From: Campylobacterota bacterium
GTDB taxonomy: Bacteria > Campylobacterota > Campylobacteria > Campylobacterales > JAADDG01
Direction: 5' to 3'
DNA: 13,655 nucleotides
NCBI GenBank assembly: GCA_013154075.1
Contig: JAADDG010000007.1
Location: 1-13,655, forward strand
The notes under the pieces were generated by a model. The model was not told the DNA's origin and ran no database searches. It worked only from the letters and a program-made list of their open reading frames with translations. A program made the translations under genes and the position numbers. Below, one piece after another: positions 13,405 through 13,655 of this stretch (positions are counted from its first letter, which is position 1; each line of letters starts with the position of its first letter).

Positions 13405-13655
13405 TTATACTTTATTAAAATATTCATCTACTATCCATTCGCAAAACGGAATGGAGGATGTAAAGGCGGGAGATACGGCATTAAGGACGTGAATGGTGTT
13501 GTCTCTCTTCTCCACCACGAAATCTTGCACCAGTTTCAAATCTCTCTTATCCAAAAGCTGAGCTCTGATACCCGGTTTGCTCCACGTATCGAAGGAGGAT
13601 AGATCATCTTTTTTTATCAAAGCTTTCGCCAAAGATAGAAAATACTCTTTATTAT
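13405..13655 (-). CDS. FAD-dependent oxidoreductase, L-2-hydroxyglutarate oxidase-like, C-terminal fragment
   Basis: Only the last 83 or so codons are in the window. The frame remains open to the edge (it reads NKEYFLSLAKAL before any internal start), so the gene begins outside; a TTG at 13632 is not the real start. The segment KPGIRAQLLDKRD is followed by VQDFVVEK, then IHVLNAVSPAFTSSIPFCEW, matching the C-terminal end of DAO-fold flavoproteins of the L-2-hydroxyglutarate oxidase (LhgO) type, where this part closes around the FAD. That enzyme oxidises L-2-hydroxyglutarate to 2-oxoglutarate and passes electrons to the membrane quinone pool. The malate:quinone-like relatives of Campylobacterota cannot be excluded from this fragment. 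The stop codon lies within a 12-nt palindrome (13396-13407). Confidence 0.75.
   Translation of the reverse strand, partial: NKEYFLSLAKALIKKDDLSSFDTWSKPGIRAQLLDKRDLKLVQDFVVEKRDNTIHVLNAVSPAFTSSIPFCEWIVDEYFNKV

Noticed and set aside
13396..13407. 12-nt palindrome TAAAGCGCTTTA as an operator or terminator
   Set aside because: It is too short to form a stable hairpin, has no T-run, and overlaps the stop codon; a protein-binding site cannot be supported from one copy.

Overview
The window looks like a chromosomal segment of a Campylobacterota (Epsilonproteobacteria) bacterium. DNA is A+T-rich and genes are packed tightly with frequent 1-11 nt overlaps. The order rpsB-tsf-ABC ATPase-fliR is one I recall from Campylobacter jejuni, and several proteins (a small PP0621-like protein, an unnamed 129-residue protein) resemble conserved epsilonproteobacterial hypotheticals. 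Every gene is on the minus strand except one amino-acid permease. I cannot name the genus.

Layout, reading the minus strand from high to low coordinates: (1) the 3' end of a FAD-dependent oxidoreductase of the L-2-hydroxyglutarate oxidase type, cut by the window edge; (2) an exported TlpA/ResA-like thioredoxin with a CPPC active site, ending in a strong palindromic terminator; (3) a stand-alone AAA-ATPase-like/PD-(D/E)XK nuclease protein with its own extended -10 promoter, bounded by terminators on both sides; (4) a convergent plus-strand APC-family permease with its own promoter; (5) the rpsB-tsf-lolD-like-fliR operon, with a structured leader before rpsB and a terminator-like hairpin between tsf and the ABC gene; (6) a two-gene operon for large exported proteins, a right-handed beta-helix protein followed by a LVIVD beta-propeller protein with five fibronectin type III domains; (7) a tightly overlapping trio, rsmG, a small membrane-anchored Cys4 protein and a conserved hypothetical.

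The core genes serve translation (S2, EF-Ts, RsmG), lipoprotein or lipid export (LolD-like ATPase) and flagellar assembly (FliR). The accessory parts are the secreted beta-helix/propeller pair and the AAA-nuclease gene. No phage, IS element, CRISPR array, tRNA or rRNA was seen, and no gene-free stretch exceeds 300 bases; the longest is the 213-bp divergent region between rpsB and the permease. The most interesting non-coding signals are a hairpin that buries the rsmG Shine-Dalgarno site directly behind a TATAAT box, and an rpsB leader whose 5' arm can pair with either of two copies of the same 8-mer, one of them the ribosome binding site. I found nothing that is clearly a new biological system; the secreted pair is the best candidate for uncharacterised biology.
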